From contig CAZPZR010000037.1 of assembly GCA_964591105.1 (NCBI GenBank), positions 1-18,035 of the forward strand: DNA of 18,035 bases. The letters are read 5' to 3'. The translations under genes were made by a program, and so were the position numbers. The notes beneath the pieces are model-generated. The model was given only the letters and a program-made list of their open reading frames with translations. It was not told the origin of the DNA and ran no database searches. Positions 1 to 8,691 of this stretch are shown here, piece after piece. The stretch comes from CAZPZR01 sp964591105 (lineage in GTDB: Bacteria; Bacillota; Clostridia; Lachnospirales; Lachnospiraceae). The stretch's first letter is position 1. Every line of letters begins with the position of its first letter.

Positions 1-3000
1 TGGCATCTGTAACCTCTACAAGTTTCATCGTGTAAGTATGCTCCTTACCATCAGGATCTTGCACATGTTTTTCTCCCGGAATTGTTACTTCTGCTCCATT
101 TACAGTATTCGTAGCTGTTAATTCAACTACCTTTTCTACTCCGATTGTTCCTGTCACAGCATTTCTCTTGTCCACAGTAGACATTGTTCCACCTGCATAG
201 GTTACAATGTATCCTGCTGCCGATTCTGCTGTCTCTTGAACTTCGAACTTACTTCCTGCAAGAATGTTCTTAATAGTTGCTGTCTCGCCCGCCGGTACTT
301 CAATGATTCCGTCTTTCTCAACAGTTTTCTCTATAGACGTTGCACCTTTTGTTACCGTATATGGTGTTCCTACTTTCAACGGTTCCCCATCAAGTTTCAC
401 CTCAAATTGGTAAGTCTTAGCACTATCTGTTGTTTCACCTACTACTGTCTTCGTCAACTGCAAAGCTCCAACTTTTTCTGTTGCTACTTTGTTATTAAAT
501 TTAAAAGATGTGTTTCCATCTGAGACATCCTTTACTGGACTTTCTATACCCTTGAATGTCTCTGACTCAATCACCACTTTCGTGTATGCATCACTTGTTT
601 TGTCACTTCCATCCACGGATACTTTGCCATACTGTTGGAAAATACTTTCATCCAATAGTTCTCGAACACGGTAAGTTCCAGCGTTCTCATCTATCTTCGG
701 GAACACTGCGGTCTGACCCGCTTTGATTGTAAATACACCATTTGCTCCGGTTGTTCCAGTTCCCACTTTCGTTCCTGTCTTATCATAAATGTCATAAGAT
801 ACACCAGCTCCAATGAATGGTTCCTCACCTTTGTCACCCTTCAATACCTGGAACTTAAAATCAGGATTTCCAAGTAAATCTACATTTGCATCTGCACTCA
901 GTTCTTTCGTTACAGAAATTGAGTTCTTGTGAAGCAATGGGAAGTTGAAGTTCATTCGGCATACACCAGAACCTGCTCCACGTTCCATGTAGTAGAAGTT
1001 GAACGTATGTGTAGAATAATCTTTGAATGTTCCCTTCTCATTTAATCCATCACTAGATCCTAAAATCTCTGCAAATGTTACTTCCTTGTATGGCTTAATT
1101 GATACATCTCCAGTATTTATATCCAATGAATAATATTTTACAACACCATTCACAAAGTCAATCTCTCCACCTACGTGTCTATGAATACCAGACAAATCAA
1201 GAAACAGTTTGTTGTCTATGTATACCCACACATCATCATCACCAGTGAAGTAGAAGACCATTGGCTGTTTTCCATCATTTCCTGTCAATCCATCGTTTGG
1301 CTGCATGAATCTCATCTTCATTTCCATACCAAAGAAGAAATCTGTTGCTTCGTCATAGTCGATGGAATAGACATTTTCTAAGAACTGCTCTGTTGTCTTT
1401 TCATCCGGGGCAGTAAATGATGGTCTTCCACCACTTCCAGTAAAGTACCCCTTCAATGCATCCTCTGCCTTCCAACTTGTTGACTTTGTCTCCGAATCCA
1501 TCTTACTTATCCATGTATTCAAAGCAGTTGCCAATTTAGAATATTCATCTCCACTTCCATTGTTTCCTTTATCTCTAGCGATATCTTCTATCGTTTTAAA
1601 ATATGAGCGATCACAACTGCTTGCCTGTGTTGCCTGATGAACAATATCGTTAAATGGCAAAAAATTTCCAAATGGATACCAGATAAAGTTCGAAGATATA
1701 ATCTGTTCATATAATGTAAATGTATCATCTGACGCATTAAACTGTGCATGATTCACTCTACTGTTATAGCTATATGCACCTGTCGTCTCATCATATTGAA
1801 ACAGTCCATTGATGTTTTTACTATTTTTCTTCGTTGCATATTTGTTATTGCTAAATAAATAATCCAAAGAGGTTCCATCACTAAGTGCAGGATATCCATC
1901 TTTTAATGTAGGATACATAGCACCAGAAGTTGGTGAATTTGCTCCATTGACAACTTGATTAATTCCAGTACCATCTTTAGTCACGCCGTCAATACCCGCT
2001 GCAAGGTCTGCTGTAATATTATTACCAAAGTTGCTATCGTATGTTCCATTTATTTTTGTATTTTGTCCATACTCTTGCTGAAACCCTGGGTATTTCTTAT
2101 TAGATTCATATTTTTCATTAATATTTGCACCGTAATCGTACAGATTCACTTCTATTTTATCTCTTGTATCTGCACCTTTTACAACATCTAATTTACTTGT
2201 TGATTTAAATACAACTTTTCCATAACCACTTGCATTATAACCCGTTACCCCACTTATATCGAACGTTACGGTAACTCCATCTCCCGCCTTAGTATCTACT
2301 GACTGCTGGTAAAGTAATATCACAAACCCATCAGGTGTTTCGGCTTTATAATTCAATTTGCTTTCGACTTTTGTTATGTATTGGCTCACATATAATTGTC
2401 CAGATTCATTCTTTTCAACAACAATAGCATCCCAATAGTTAAATCCCATTCCTGATCCAAGCTTATCCTGCACTGAACCTCCGTGTACGAGCGTTGTTAC
2501 TGCCTTATCATATGTATTTACCTGACGTATCATTACTTTGACGTTATCTGCCAATGGCTCCGCTTCGTACAACCAAGCAAGTTCCAACAACTTATCTGCG
2601 TTTGTCACATGCTTCTGCAGTTCTTCTCCAAGATCCTCGTAATATGCATAAACTGTACGCGCATCCAACACTATTTCTTCCAAATATGCATTGTATTCAT
2701 CGCTGTCTTCTTCATACTGAGACAGTTCTTCACCAATCTCCTCAGATGTTGGAAGTTCATCAATTAGAGCGATTACACGTTCCACTCTCTCTTGATCTTC
2801 TGCTGACAATTTTCCTTTTCTGTCAGCCTTCTTCGCTTTCACCTCGCACGCATCCACATGCGCATGTTCTTCTTTTCCACAGATCAGCGCACCATCCTCG
2901 TAGCAGTCGCTATCATGCATATGCGCACTTTCGCCACAGTAGAATTCCTGTTCTGGAAGAATTCCATAACCCATAATCGTATCGTCGTTCACACGATACT

Positions 3001-4033
3001 CTTTATATTTCACTGTATCAGATACATTTCCTTCAATTGTACGAATCCAGGTTTCTCCATCTTTTTCTGTAACGTCTACGATAATTCCTACGTGATCCGC
3101 ATCTGCCTCAGAATCCCAGTTGAAGAAAACTAGATTTCCGCGCTCTGGTACATACTCTTCTGCTGCATCTTTATACGCATCATACTGCACAACACCTTCG
3201 CTGTCTTTACTATTTTCCTTTACTTCCTTCAACTTGGCAATCCATTGTTCACAGCTTGCATCCAATGGGAAGTCTTCTACTTCTGCGTAATTCAGGCAGA
3301 ATGAAACAAACATGGCACACCAGTCACCATATTTCACTCCGTAGAATTCGCCATAACGCGTATAACCTTTTTTCTTGTCTCCGTCAACTACTTCATAGTT
3401 GGCTGTGCTTTCCTCATATCCAAGCTGACTTTTCGCGATTGCGATTGTATCTTCTTTCCAATCTCTTGTCAACGTCACGTCAGCAAGTGTCTTTTCCCAA
3501 TCCGCTTCTGTCTCTACATCCGCTTCTGGATTGGAATAGCACTGTAAACTGTGTTTGTGCTCTTCTTTTCCACAAATCAATTCAGATTCGCCATATGTTT
3601 CCACAGTTTCATAGCAATCCTTTGTATGTACATGACCTTTTGTTTCTTTCTTTTCGCAGGTCAATTCTCGCTGTGGAGCACTTTCCTGTTCTGTACTTGT
3701 CTCTTCTGCAGAGGACTCTTCTTCCTCACCTTGAGCCTCCGCCTGCACCTCACTGTAACAAGCATCTGTATGCTGGTGCGGTTCTTCCTCTTCTTGTCCA
3801 CACACCAACTTTTCTTCTGTTGAAATCACTTCTTTGCTGTAACACTTTTCAGAATGTTCATGTTCCTTTTGCCCACAATAGGACTTTCCACTCATCGTGA
3901 TTGCAGGGAGAATTAATGCGTAGACCGTACAAAATACGACTACGCATGCCAATGTTGTCAAAATTCTTCTACGTATCTGGGATTTCTTGCCTTTCCCGTG
4001 ATACTTTTTCAGTCTATAATTCACAAGCCACAT
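1..4033 (-). CDS. Large secreted surface protein, CHAP + fibro-slime + pilin-like domains (C-terminus beyond left edge)
   Basis: The reading frame is open from ATG 4033 to the left edge (1344 residues seen, no stop). The start has AGAAGG eight bases upstream. Residues 24-47 form one hydrophobic membrane/signal segment ending in YALILPAITM, a form common at the N-terminus of clostridial surface proteins. Six Cys/His units (C, H-x-H, C, usually then Y) follow at 53-65, 78-93, 126-141, 154-166, 366-378 and 385-396. Between units four and five lies a CHAP amidase/peptidase domain (about 190-360) with likely catalytic C239, H314 and N336, suggesting peptidoglycan cleavage. A fibro-slime domain with GDDDVWVYIDNK lies near 930-945. 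From about 1036 come Spy0128/Cna-B-like pilin domains (1036-1180, 1182-1300), with a third beginning near 1310. A sortase signal would lie outside the window. It sits 50 bp downstream of the nucleotidyltransferase gene. Domain calls are by eye; the role in adhesion or wall remodelling is inferred. Confidence 0.85.
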   Translation of the reverse strand, partial: MWLVNYRLKKYHGKGKKSQIRRRILTTLACVVVFCTVYALILPAITMSGKSYCGQKEHEHSEKCYSKEVISTEEKLVCGQEEEEPHQHTDACYSEVQAEAQGEEEESSAEETSTEQESAPQRELTCEKKETKGHVHTKDCYETVETYGESELICGKEEHKHSLQCYSNPEADVETEADWEKTLADVTLTRDWKEDTIAIAKSQLGYEESTANYEVVDGDKKKGYTRYGEFYGVKYGDWCAMFVSFCLNYAEVEDFPLDASCEQWIAKLKEVKENSKDSEGVVQYDAYKDAAEEYVPERGNLVFFNWDSEADADHVGIIVDVTEKDGETWIRTIEGNVSDTVKYKEYRVNDDTIMGYGILPEQEFYCGESAHMHDSDCYEDGALICGKEEHAHVDACEVKAKKADRKGKLSAEDQERVERVIALIDELPTSEEIGEELSQYEEDSDEYNAYLEEIVLDARTVYAYYEDLGEELQKHVTNADKLLELAWLYEAEPLADNVKVMIRQVNTYDKAVTTLVHGGSVQDKLGSGMGFNYWDAIVVEKNESGQLYVSQYITKVESKLNYKAETPDGFVILLYQQSVDTKAGDGVTVTFDISGVTGYNASGYGKVVFKSTSKLDVVKGADTRDKIEVNLYDYGANINEKYESNKKYPGFQQEYGQNTKINGTYDSNFGNNITADLAAGIDGVTKDGTGINQVVNGANSPTSGAMYPTLKDGYPALSDGTSLDYLFSNNKYATKKNSKNINGLFQYDETTGAYSYNSRVNHAQFNASDDTFTLYEQIISSNFIWYPFGNFLPFNDIVHQATQASSCDRSYFKTIEDIARDKGNNGSGDEYSKLATALNTWISKMDSETKSTSWKAEDALKGYFTGSGGRPSFTAPDEKTTEQFLENVYSIDYDEATDFFFGMEMKMRFMQPNDGLTGNDGKQPMVFYFTGDDDVWVYIDNKLFLDLSGIHRHVGGEIDFVNGVVKYYSLDINTGDVSIKPYKEVTFAEILGSSDGLNEKGTFKDYSTHTFNFYYMERGAGSGVCRMNFNFPLLHKNSISVTKELSADANVDLLGNPDFKFQVLKGDKGEEPFIGAGVSYDIYDKTGTKVGTGTTGANGVFTIKAGQTAVFPKIDENAGTYRVRELLDESIFQQYGKVSVDGSDKTSDAYTKVVIESETFKGIESPVKDVSDGNTSFKFNNKVATEKVGALQLTKTVVGETTDSAKTYQFEVKLDGEPLKVGTPYTVTKGATSIEKTVEKDGIIEVPAGETATIKNILAGSKFEVQETAESAAGYIVTYAGGTMSTVDKRNAVTGTIGVEKVVELTATNTVNGAEVTIPGEKHVQDPDGKEHTYTMKLVEVTDA

Positions 4034-4083
4034 GCACTCAACCTTCTTTCCATTTCCATTACAAACAAATTTAGGGTTGATAA

Positions 4084-5001
4084 TTATATTTTCTCTGGAT
4101 ATATTCCTTTTTCAATTAATTCTTTCACTGCATTCATTGCAGCAATCTTATCCTCCTGATAAGTCACACCAAACCATTTATCTGGTGATTCTAACACTTC
4201 CACCTGTGCTTTCTCTTCTCTCACTAACTGGCCAACAATCTGTGGAAGCAAATATTCTTGTTTTTGACTGCTATCTGGGTCAAATGTTTCCAAAAATTCC
4301 GTAAACCCATGTTCTAACACTCCGAAAATTTCTGGATAAAATCCCCACATATTCATAGATACTGCAGACTTCAAATCTAACGCAATCTCTACGCCATCAC
4401 GTACCGCAATGGCCATATCGCCACGTTTCTCAATGCCATAAGTTTCTTCTACATCCACCAATCTCTGGTGTTCATCTAACTGACAAATCCCACGTGTAAC
4501 GGTTCCATTCTCACTCAATGTATTCTCAAGGACAAATCCCACCATACTAATATCTAACTGATCCGTTGTGGTCTTTCCCTTAGATAACTTTTCATATGCC
4601 ACGCGGAATGCAGTTGGGCCATAATAATCATCTGCATTGATCACTGCAAATGGTCCTGTCACTGCGTCTTTACAGCACAGAATCGCGTGACCCGTTCCCC
4701 ATGGTTTTTCTCTTTTTGCTAATTTTTCTTCAAATCCTGCAGGAATATTATCTAATTCCTGGTATGCGTACACAACTTTTACTTTCTCCTCCAAACGTTT
4801 TCCAATCGTTTCTCGAAAATGTTGTTCCAATTCTTTTCGAATAATGAAAACTACCTTGTTAAATCCTGCCTCTATCGCATCGTAAATCGAATAATCTATA
4901 ATCAGTTCTCCATTCGGTCCAATCGGTGTCAGCTGTTTGATGCCACCTTTAAAACGACTGCCAATCCCTGCTGCCATAATTACTAATGACACTTCACTCA
5001 T
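4084..5001 (-). CDS. Sugar-phosphate nucleotidyltransferase (NTP_transferase family)
   Basis: A 305-residue cytoplasmic enzyme expected to join an NTP to a sugar 1-phosphate, giving an NDP-sugar for surface glycans. Visible motifs are the N-terminal nucleotide-binding loop AAGIGSRFKG (10-19) followed by KQLTPIG, the base/sugar contact GTGHA (102-106) and the metal-binding NADDYYG (122-128). It differs clearly from the RmlA in this window (GGSGTRL loop), so it is not a second thymidylyltransferase copy. It is only distantly like GalU, and neither sugar nor nucleotide can be named from sequence. The gene has its own promoter (-10 at 5051-5056). The start at 5001 has only a poorly spaced GAGAGG, about 16 bases away. 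In-frame upstream extension meets a stop, so no earlier start is possible. The family call is firm; the substrate is unknown. Confidence 0.85.
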   Translation of the reverse strand: MSEVSLVIMAAGIGSRFKGGIKQLTPIGPNGELIIDYSIYDAIEAGFNKVVFIIRKELEQHFRETIGKRLEEKVKVVYAYQELDNIPAGFEEKLAKREKPWGTGHAILCCKDAVTGPFAVINADDYYGPTAFRVAYEKLSKGKTTTDQLDISMVGFVLENTLSENGTVTRGICQLDEHQRLVDVEETYGIEKRGDMAIAVRDGVEIALDLKSAVSMNMWGFYPEIFGVLEHGFTEFLETFDPDSSQKQEYLLPQIVGQLVREEKAQVEVLESPDKWFGVTYQEDKIAAMNAVKELIEKGIYPEKI

Positions 5002-5050
5002 ACGTTTTCACACTTATTCCTCTCTTGAATGCTATCTATATTTGTCATTC

Positions 5051-5083
5051 ATTATAACAGTGTTTCTTATGAATTGCACTGTT
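5051..5083 (-). promoter_or_regulatory. Promoter with overlapping inverted-repeat operator upstream of the nucleotidyltransferase gene
   Basis: Read on the minus strand, TATAAT lies at 5056-5051 with an extended TGT directly before it. The -35 element is weak (GTGCAA, 3 of 6 matches at 17 bp). A perfect 7-bp inverted repeat, AACAGTG-N14-CACTGTT (5083-5077 and 5062-5056), spans the -35 to -10 spacer. Its half-site centres are 21 bp apart, about two helical turns. That geometry fits a dimeric repressor. The predicted transcript start is near 5044, giving a leader of about 43 nt. The promoter is seen; the operator role is inferred. Confidence 0.55.
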
Positions 5084-5119
5084 CTTTCTGTATTCCAGTG
5101 TAAATTTTTTGCAAAATTT

Positions 5120-5998
5120 TTATTTCCCTTTTAAATCCACAATCGTAATTTCTGGAATATTGTTGATTCTTGGGATTTTCCCTGTACTTCTCAATCCACG
5201 CGTAAGAACCATCGTCCTTGCCTCATCTTCGGATTGATAAACTCCACAGGTTCTTCCCGGAAACCATCCTTCATCCGGCGCATACACTCCGCCAACAAAT
5301 GGAATACGAATCTGTCCTCCATGAGAATGTCCGGAAACGACAAGATCAATCTTCCATTCTTCTAGCGCTTCTCCTACTGTCCACATGCATGGCATATGGC
5401 ATAAAAATACAGTATAGTTTTCCGTATTCATAAATTCTTCGAGAAATGCACACTCCTGTGCATCCGCTTCCTGAGATGCCAGATATTTTGCCGGAACACA
5501 ATATCCATATAACCCACCAATTCGAAGCTTTTGTCCGGAGATATCCACATCTTCATAAGCATATTCCAAAACCTTCGCCCCACAGCGTTCAAATGTGTGT
5601 TTAAGATCTGTGCCAAATAGTTCTTCCTGCCCGGCCTCATGATTACCAAGTGAAACGTACACCGGTGCAATCTTGCACAGTTCCGTCACCACATGCTCTG
5701 CCACTTCTGTATTTTCTTCCTCACGATTCACAAAATCCCCGACACATAGAATGATATCGGGGTTTTCATCTTTCACTCGCCGGATCAGTCGTTGATTATT
5801 CTTCCCAAACTCATGATTGTGGAGATCCGCCAGCACTGCCATGCGAACCTTCCCCTCAATCCTTGCATCGGTAACCTCGTATCGAGACACTGTCAGACAT
5901 TCATTGGAACAATAGAGTTCCAAGCCCGCCAGTATAACAACCAATAGCATCACTACGATAAAAATTTTCTTTTTTGAATAGTTTTTAAATAATTTCAT
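5120..5998 (-). CDS. Membrane-anchored metallophosphoesterase (YkuE/YaeI-like)
   Basis: A 292-residue calcineurin-like phosphoesterase. Residues 1-12 are basic and 13-29 are a hydrophobic segment (uncleaved anchor or signal), so the catalytic domain probably faces outward. The metal-site motifs are all present: DLHNH (58-62), GDFVN (87-91), GNHE (118-121), H201, and GHSHGGQ (223-229). Relatives act on phosphodiesters or phospholipid-type substrates such as UDP-sugar lipids; the substrate here is not known. Its start overlaps the end of the upstream gene by 14 bp, which suggests translational coupling, as its own ribosome site (GAAG) is weak. It is the last gene of the long operon. Its outward topology makes it an unlikely phosphatase for the cytoplasmic tyrosine kinases encoded upstream. 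Confidence 0.88.
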   Translation of the reverse strand: MKLFKNYSKKKIFIVVMLLVVILAGLELYCSNECLTVSRYEVTDARIEGKVRMAVLADLHNHEFGKNNQRLIRRVKDENPDIILCVGDFVNREEENTEVAEHVVTELCKIAPVYVSLGNHEAGQEELFGTDLKHTFERCGAKVLEYAYEDVDISGQKLRIGGLYGYCVPAKYLASQEADAQECAFLEEFMNTENYTVFLCHMPCMWTVGEALEEWKIDLVVSGHSHGGQIRIPFVGGVYAPDEGWFPGRTCGVYQSEDEARTMVLTRGLRSTGKIPRINNIPEITIVDLKGK

Positions 5999-7229
5999 AT
6001 TTCTTCAACAAATCGATTCTCTGATTTCCAATCTTAATACTATCCGCCGCTTTATTGCCCTTCATGCGTCTGCTCTCTTTTGCATAATTTGCCACACGCG
6101 CCACATACGCAGCTGGCAGTAAAAACGGATATTTTTCCAAATAACCATATTTTCCTTTCATGCTCTGAAAATCTGGGAAAATAGATTTCCACACATTTGT
6201 CTTCACCTTTTTCCCCTGCTTTTTCGCACCAACCGCATCTAATGTTAAATTGCTGCTGTGCTTACGGCTCATATTCGAATCCCCATAGATTCCGCTGTCC
6301 AAAAGGTCTTCCAGTAGTGGTAATTCTTCCACATCCATCTGTTTCCATTCTTCCGTCATGCAGGATGCTTCTACCGAAAAGTTCAAATATTTCTCCCCAA
6401 TTTTAAAGACTGCTGCCGCAAATTTGTCTGCCCGGATTTCCTGACACTGGCGCAGGATTTGATTCCAATCAATTTCTGCCCCGTATACATTTGCGAACAT
6501 TACCATGTCACTCACCTGACGAATTCCAAAACCACTGTGTAGGAAATGCTTGAATGCGTGACAGATCAGGTAAAATAAATGCATCGTCGAGTTCATCGTT
6601 CTCACCGCAACGCCTTGAACCATCACAGTCTTCGCCTCTTCGTGCACCTGCTCGAAGAATCGATTCAATTCTCCATATGCCTCCGATTCTTTCGGAAACA
6701 AAGATTTGTGAAGTTCGATGTAAATCGGTGATCCCGGCTTCCCATAAGGCACTTCGTATACTTTATCTAGCTTTTCTTCCGCTTCCCCACTTACCATTCC
6801 ATATGCCAATAATGCCTGATGCGCGTCGCGGAATTCCGCTGGTGCAATTAACACATCTTCATCGCTGGAACTACGATAGTCTGGATTCGGATATAACTGT
6901 CTGCAGACAATCCCCTTCACGACCAACGGATGAAGCCCCTGTTCTTCTAACTGCTGATAAAGTTGTAGGAATTCCTCCGTTTTATACATCTGTAGTGCCA
7001 CTTGCTTCATCATTTCGTGCTTATATGGGGCAAAAATTGCAGGATCTACTTTCTGTGCCGCCGGACAAGCATAGACTGCCTCAAAAATCAGCGGAAGAAT
7101 CTGATGAATCGCAGCTTTTTTGAACAGTTCCTGCCATTCCTCTAGTGAAAGTTCCTCTTCCCATTCTACTTTTGTATTCGTAACCGAAGCTTGCAACGCC
7201 TCTAAAAATAATTGGTCCAACTTATTCAT
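5985..7229 (-). CDS. NTP_transf_5-like nucleotidyltransferase family protein
   Basis: A 414-residue protein with the hallmark of the uncharacterised nucleotidyltransferase family (Pfam NTP_transf_5). A helical N-terminal part is followed by VVKG (103-106), a YPNPDYR segment and SSSDEDVLI (120-128), whose D123/D125 pair matches the acidic metal motif of pol-beta-type folds. I chose the ATG at 7229 because it has GGAGTAAGGA just upstream, with 7 bases between AAGGA and ATG. The earlier in-frame ATG at 7250 has no ribosome site and lies inside the preceding kinase gene. Family members occur in polysaccharide loci and also in some lasso-peptide and other RiPP loci, where their reaction is poorly defined. 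The context here fits either. No membrane segment or signal is evident. Function beyond the fold is unknown. Confidence 0.78.
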   Translation of the reverse strand: MNKLDQLFLEALQASVTNTKVEWEEELSLEEWQELFKKAAIHQILPLIFEAVYACPAAQKVDPAIFAPYKHEMMKQVALQMYKTEEFLQLYQQLEEQGLHPLVVKGIVCRQLYPNPDYRSSSDEDVLIAPAEFRDAHQALLAYGMVSGEAEEKLDKVYEVPYGKPGSPIYIELHKSLFPKESEAYGELNRFFEQVHEEAKTVMVQGVAVRTMNSTMHLFYLICHAFKHFLHSGFGIRQVSDMVMFANVYGAEIDWNQILRQCQEIRADKFAAAVFKIGEKYLNFSVEASCMTEEWKQMDVEELPLLEDLLDSGIYGDSNMSRKHSSNLTLDAVGAKKQGKKVKTNVWKSIFPDFQSMKGKYGYLEKYPFLLPAAYVARVANYAKESRRMKGNKAADSIKIGNQRIDLLKKYEII

Positions 7230-7239
7230 TCTCAATTCC

Positions 7240-8691
7240 TTACTCCACATCTACGTATTCTGAGTCCGTATTTCCATCCTTCGCATAATCTCCATACGCC
7301 CCATAATTTCCGTATTTTCCATAGCGTCCATAACGATAGCCGCCATAATTACTAAAGGTTCCTTCCGCATGATTCAGAAGTGCACCAATGATCGGTGTTC
7401 TTGAGAACGTCAAAATCTCCATCCCTTCTGCAATTCGTTCGATACGGGCAAAATCCTGTTTCACAACATACAATGCACAGTCTGCGCATCTTCCAATACT
7501 TGTCGCATCAGCAAGCATTGCTGCCGGCGGCGTATCCAGAATCACATAATCATGTTTTTCTTTCAGCGCGTGGATCATTTTCTCCACTCGTTTCGAACTC
7601 AACAGTCGTCCCGGATCGGATTTCTCTTCCCCACCAAAGACCATGTTCAGCTTCCACTCTTTCATCGGTACAACAATCTCATGAAGTGTTGCCTTCTTCT
7701 CCAACAATTCTGCAACACCCTTTGTCTTCATGTCTTCCATTCCCACAACTTTCGCAACGGAAGGATTGCGAAGATCCATGTCTACCAATACAACTTTTTT
7801 TCCACTCTCTGCCAAGGATAATGCAAGATTTACCGCAATCGTAGACTTCCCTTCACTTGGCACAGAACTAGTCACCATCAGTACTTTATATCCCTGTTTT
7901 TCCGCAATTCGCTGTACGCGCGCACGAAGCGTACGCATAGACTCATGGAAACTATATCCCACTTTGTCATTGTGAATATGAATATGCTTATCAATCTGCT
8001 TTCTACGCTTCTTAAATGTAATTTTCGGAACTGCTGCAATGCAGGACACACTCAGATATTTCTTAAAATCTTCTTCTTTCTGAATGGTATGACTTGTCAC
8101 CGTATAAACCACTGCAAATGCAAAGCAAACCGCCAGTCCAAGCACAATTCCTGTCGCAAAACTCATTCGCTTATCCAGGTAGTTTGATGCTCGTGCCGCA
8201 ATTCCAGAATCATCCAGCAATTCTACCTGCAGTTTTCCAAGCACATAGACACTGACATCCGGAATATGCTTCATTACAGACTGTAAAATCGCATATGCCA
8301 TCCCCGCATCCTGTGCAGTCACTTTTAAAATATAGAAATTTGCAGATTCCTTGCTCTCTAATTCCATCGTTGCCGGAAATGTATCCAGTTCCAGCTCTTC
8401 TTTGACCATATTTTTCATCACATCGGACTGCAAAATATATGGCAGACTTTCCTTCACCTGCTCATCGCCGACACTTCCGCCACTGATCATCGAATTGCCA
8501 TCTGTATTTACGGAAAATGTAGCCTGACTCTGATACATCGGCTCAAAACTCAGTGCCGCATGAATATAAAATACAATTGCAAGAATTACTGTCACAGCAA
8601 CCATTCGCAGCCAAAACTTTTTGATTGTCTTAAAAAATACTCCAAGCATGGAAGTAATATCTATTTTATTCAGCTCTTCGTTCTTATTCAT
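7240..8691 (-). CDS. Wzz-domain/BY-kinase fusion, polysaccharide tyrosine autokinase (copy 1)
   Basis: A 483-residue fusion of a chain-length determinant (Wzz/CapA-like) and a CpsD/CapB-type bacterial tyrosine kinase. Membrane segments at about 27-47 and 179-199 enclose an external loop. The cytoplasmic kinase has Walker A SSVPSEGKST (275-284), Walker A' VVLVDMDLR (300-308) and Walker B VILDTPP (383-389). The C-terminal tail carries eight tyrosines between 449 and 469, spaced by Gly-rich dipeptides or tripeptides, plus Y479; this is the usual autophosphorylation cluster. Such kinases control polysaccharide polymerisation and export. The start at 8691 overlaps the preceding kinase gene by 8 bp. 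An in-frame ATG at 8757 lies well inside that gene and is less likely. Fusion of both modules in one chain is the arrangement typical of proteobacterial Wzc; here it appears in a Firmicute. Confidence 0.9.
   Translation of the reverse strand: MNKNEELNKIDITSMLGVFFKTIKKFWLRMVAVTVILAIVFYIHAALSFEPMYQSQATFSVNTDGNSMISGGSVGDEQVKESLPYILQSDVMKNMVKEELELDTFPATMELESKESANFYILKVTAQDAGMAYAILQSVMKHIPDVSVYVLGKLQVELLDDSGIAARASNYLDKRMSFATGIVLGLAVCFAFAVVYTVTSHTIQKEEDFKKYLSVSCIAAVPKITFKKRRKQIDKHIHIHNDKVGYSFHESMRTLRARVQRIAEKQGYKVLMVTSSVPSEGKSTIAVNLALSLAESGKKVVLVDMDLRNPSVAKVVGMEDMKTKGVAELLEKKATLHEIVVPMKEWKLNMVFGGEEKSDPGRLLSSKRVEKMIHALKEKHDYVILDTPPAAMLADATSIGRCADCALYVVKQDFARIERIAEGMEILTFSRTPIIGALLNHAEGTFSNYGGYRYGRYGKYGNYGAYGDYAKDGNTDSEYVDVE

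Noticed and set aside
1..4030. Many open frames on the plus strand across the surface protein gene
   Set aside because: The minus-strand frame is open for 1344 codons with recognisable domains; the plus-strand frames give low-complexity, Phe/Ser/Leu/His-rich shadows without ribosome sites.
4083..4088. TATAAT at the end of the nucleotidyltransferase gene as a promoter for the surface protein
   Set aside because: No acceptable -35 at 16-19 bp (TTGAAA lies 21 bp away) in very AT-rich sequence; it could still be weakly active.
5101..5119. AT-only dyad after the phosphoesterase gene as a terminator
   Set aside because: The stem has no GC pairs and no U-run after it.
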